Shown: one piece after another, positions 40,703 through 40,970 of the stretch | Numbering within the stretch: position 1 is the stretch's first letter | Layout of the letters: each line of letters opens with the position of its first letter | From: Paenibacillus sp. 598K | GTDB taxonomy: Bacteria > Bacillota > Bacilli > Paenibacillales > Paenibacillaceae | NCBI RefSeq assembly: GCF_003851045.1 | Contig: NZ_BFBX01000025.1 | Coordinates: forward strand, 1 to 40,970 | DNA length: 40,970 bases | Direction: 5' to 3' | Position numbers and translations under genes: made by a program | The notes under the pieces: model-generated | The model's input: only the letters and a program-made list of their open reading frames with translations | Databases searched by the model: none | Told to the model about the DNA's origin: nothing

Positions 40703-40732
40703 ATATCGAGCCTAAGTTGCAAATATCGAGCC
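40703..40732. promoter_or_regulatory. Direct repeats upstream of the XRE gene
   Basis: ATATCGAGCC occurs at 40703-40712 and 40723-40732, a 20-bp period (two helical turns), followed by the perfect inverted repeat GCAACC-TTG-GGTTGC at 40739-40753. They lie 66-116 nt before the XRE start and are candidate autoregulatory sites. No clear -35/-10 pair could be fixed between them and the gene. Confidence 0.4.
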
Positions 40733-40840
40733 CTTTTCGCAACCTTGGGTTGCAGGGTCATACTAGTAGATTGCTCCCTAATTTAACGCTTTCCATCTCA
40801 CGCTTTAGCCCTAACAAAAGCCCCTCGGGCCGGATAGAGA

Positions 40841-40970
40841 TAAATGCAAAAGTACGTTTATATTCGGAGAAACGGACTAAAAACAGGTAAATAAATGCAA
40901 ATGTGCACTTATTCGGATCGAGATTTCCTCCTAACGTGCCGTTCCCCGAAAACAACTGCACTTTTGCATT
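40841..40970. repeat. Three copies of a dispersed ATGCAAAAGTGCA-type repeat at the window edge
   Basis: TAAATGCAAAAGTACGTTTA (40841-40860) and TAAATGCAAATGTGCACTTA (40892-40911) are direct copies, both followed by TTCGG. An inverted copy reads AATGCAAAAGTGCAGTTGTT on the minus strand from 40970. The first and the inverted copies also share TTCGGnGAAACGG-like 3' flanks. They look like a lineage-specific dispersed repeat; the ORF spanning them (40758-40961) is probably not a gene. Apart from these and the upstream repeats, 40638-40970 holds no gene. Confidence 0.55.

Noticed and set aside
40758..40961. 67-codon minus-strand frame at the right edge
   Set aside because: It is made up of the dispersed repeat itself (CTFAFIYLF and RTFAFIS segments come from two repeat copies) and has no ribosome-binding site.

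Overview
The window is visibly GC-rich Firmicutes DNA, most likely from a Paenibacillus/Cohnella-type bacterium. The basis is sigma-A promoters (TTGACA/TATAAT) with strong GGAGG ribosome-binding sites, an S-layer-homology (SLH) cell-wall protein, a CD3324-type regulator, sugar ABC importers without a dedicated ATPase, and GntR, LacI, AraC and XRE regulators. I see no rRNA, tRNA, CRISPR array, insertion sequence or replication origin.

Layout. (1) 1-9814, all minus strand: a TetR-type regulator with an extra C-terminal domain, then hyuB-hyuA (hydantoinase/oxoprolinase/carboxylase type), a nitrate/taurine-type ABC importer (permease, ATPase, lipoprotein), an isochorismatase-fold amidohydrolase and an MFS transporter cut by the window edge. 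This looks like one uptake-and-cleavage operon for a small amide- or ring-containing compound. (2) 10162-14519: an ANT(4')-like aminoglycoside nucleotidyltransferase coupled to a CBM9-like protein, a CD3324-type regulator with an unknown C-terminal domain, a degenerate aminoglycoside-phosphotransferase-like protein, and a BtrH-like (butirosin acyltransferase type) protein. (3) 14536-15932: a second DNA sliding clamp (DnaN paralogue) in an operon with a ribbon-helix-helix regulator.

(4) 16255-23651, plus strand: a beta-1,4-galactan locus. A LacI-type repressor is followed by a cytoplasmic GH53 galactanase, a galactooligosaccharide ABC importer (binding protein and two permeases) and a secreted GH53 with a C-terminal carbohydrate-binding module. 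Matching 17-bp operators sit at the repressor's own promoter and at the galactan promoter. (5) 23761-24306: general stress/ribosomal protein L25 (Ctc). (6) 24542-35560: a second sugar system. A minus-strand ABC importer is divergent from two secreted proteins (an SLH protein and a propeller/helical-toroid protein), followed by a GntR regulator divergent from a sugar kinase and a GH4 glycosidase. The two divergent promoters at 27850-28096 carry the same 11-mer just downstream of each start, and a related palindrome covers the GntR promoter, so the block is probably one regulon.

(7) 35561-40970: degenerate intergenic repeats, an AT-richer stalk-domain secreted protein, an AraC/GyrI-like regulator, and a three-gene operon of unknown function: an XRE-DnaA-domain-I fusion, a multi-zinc-ribbon protein and a SUKH protein. 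The right edge carries three copies of a dispersed repeat. The strongest candidates for undescribed biology are this last operon, the SLH/propeller pair, the clamp-RHH operon and the HyuB-acetone-carboxylase-gamma-like fusion.
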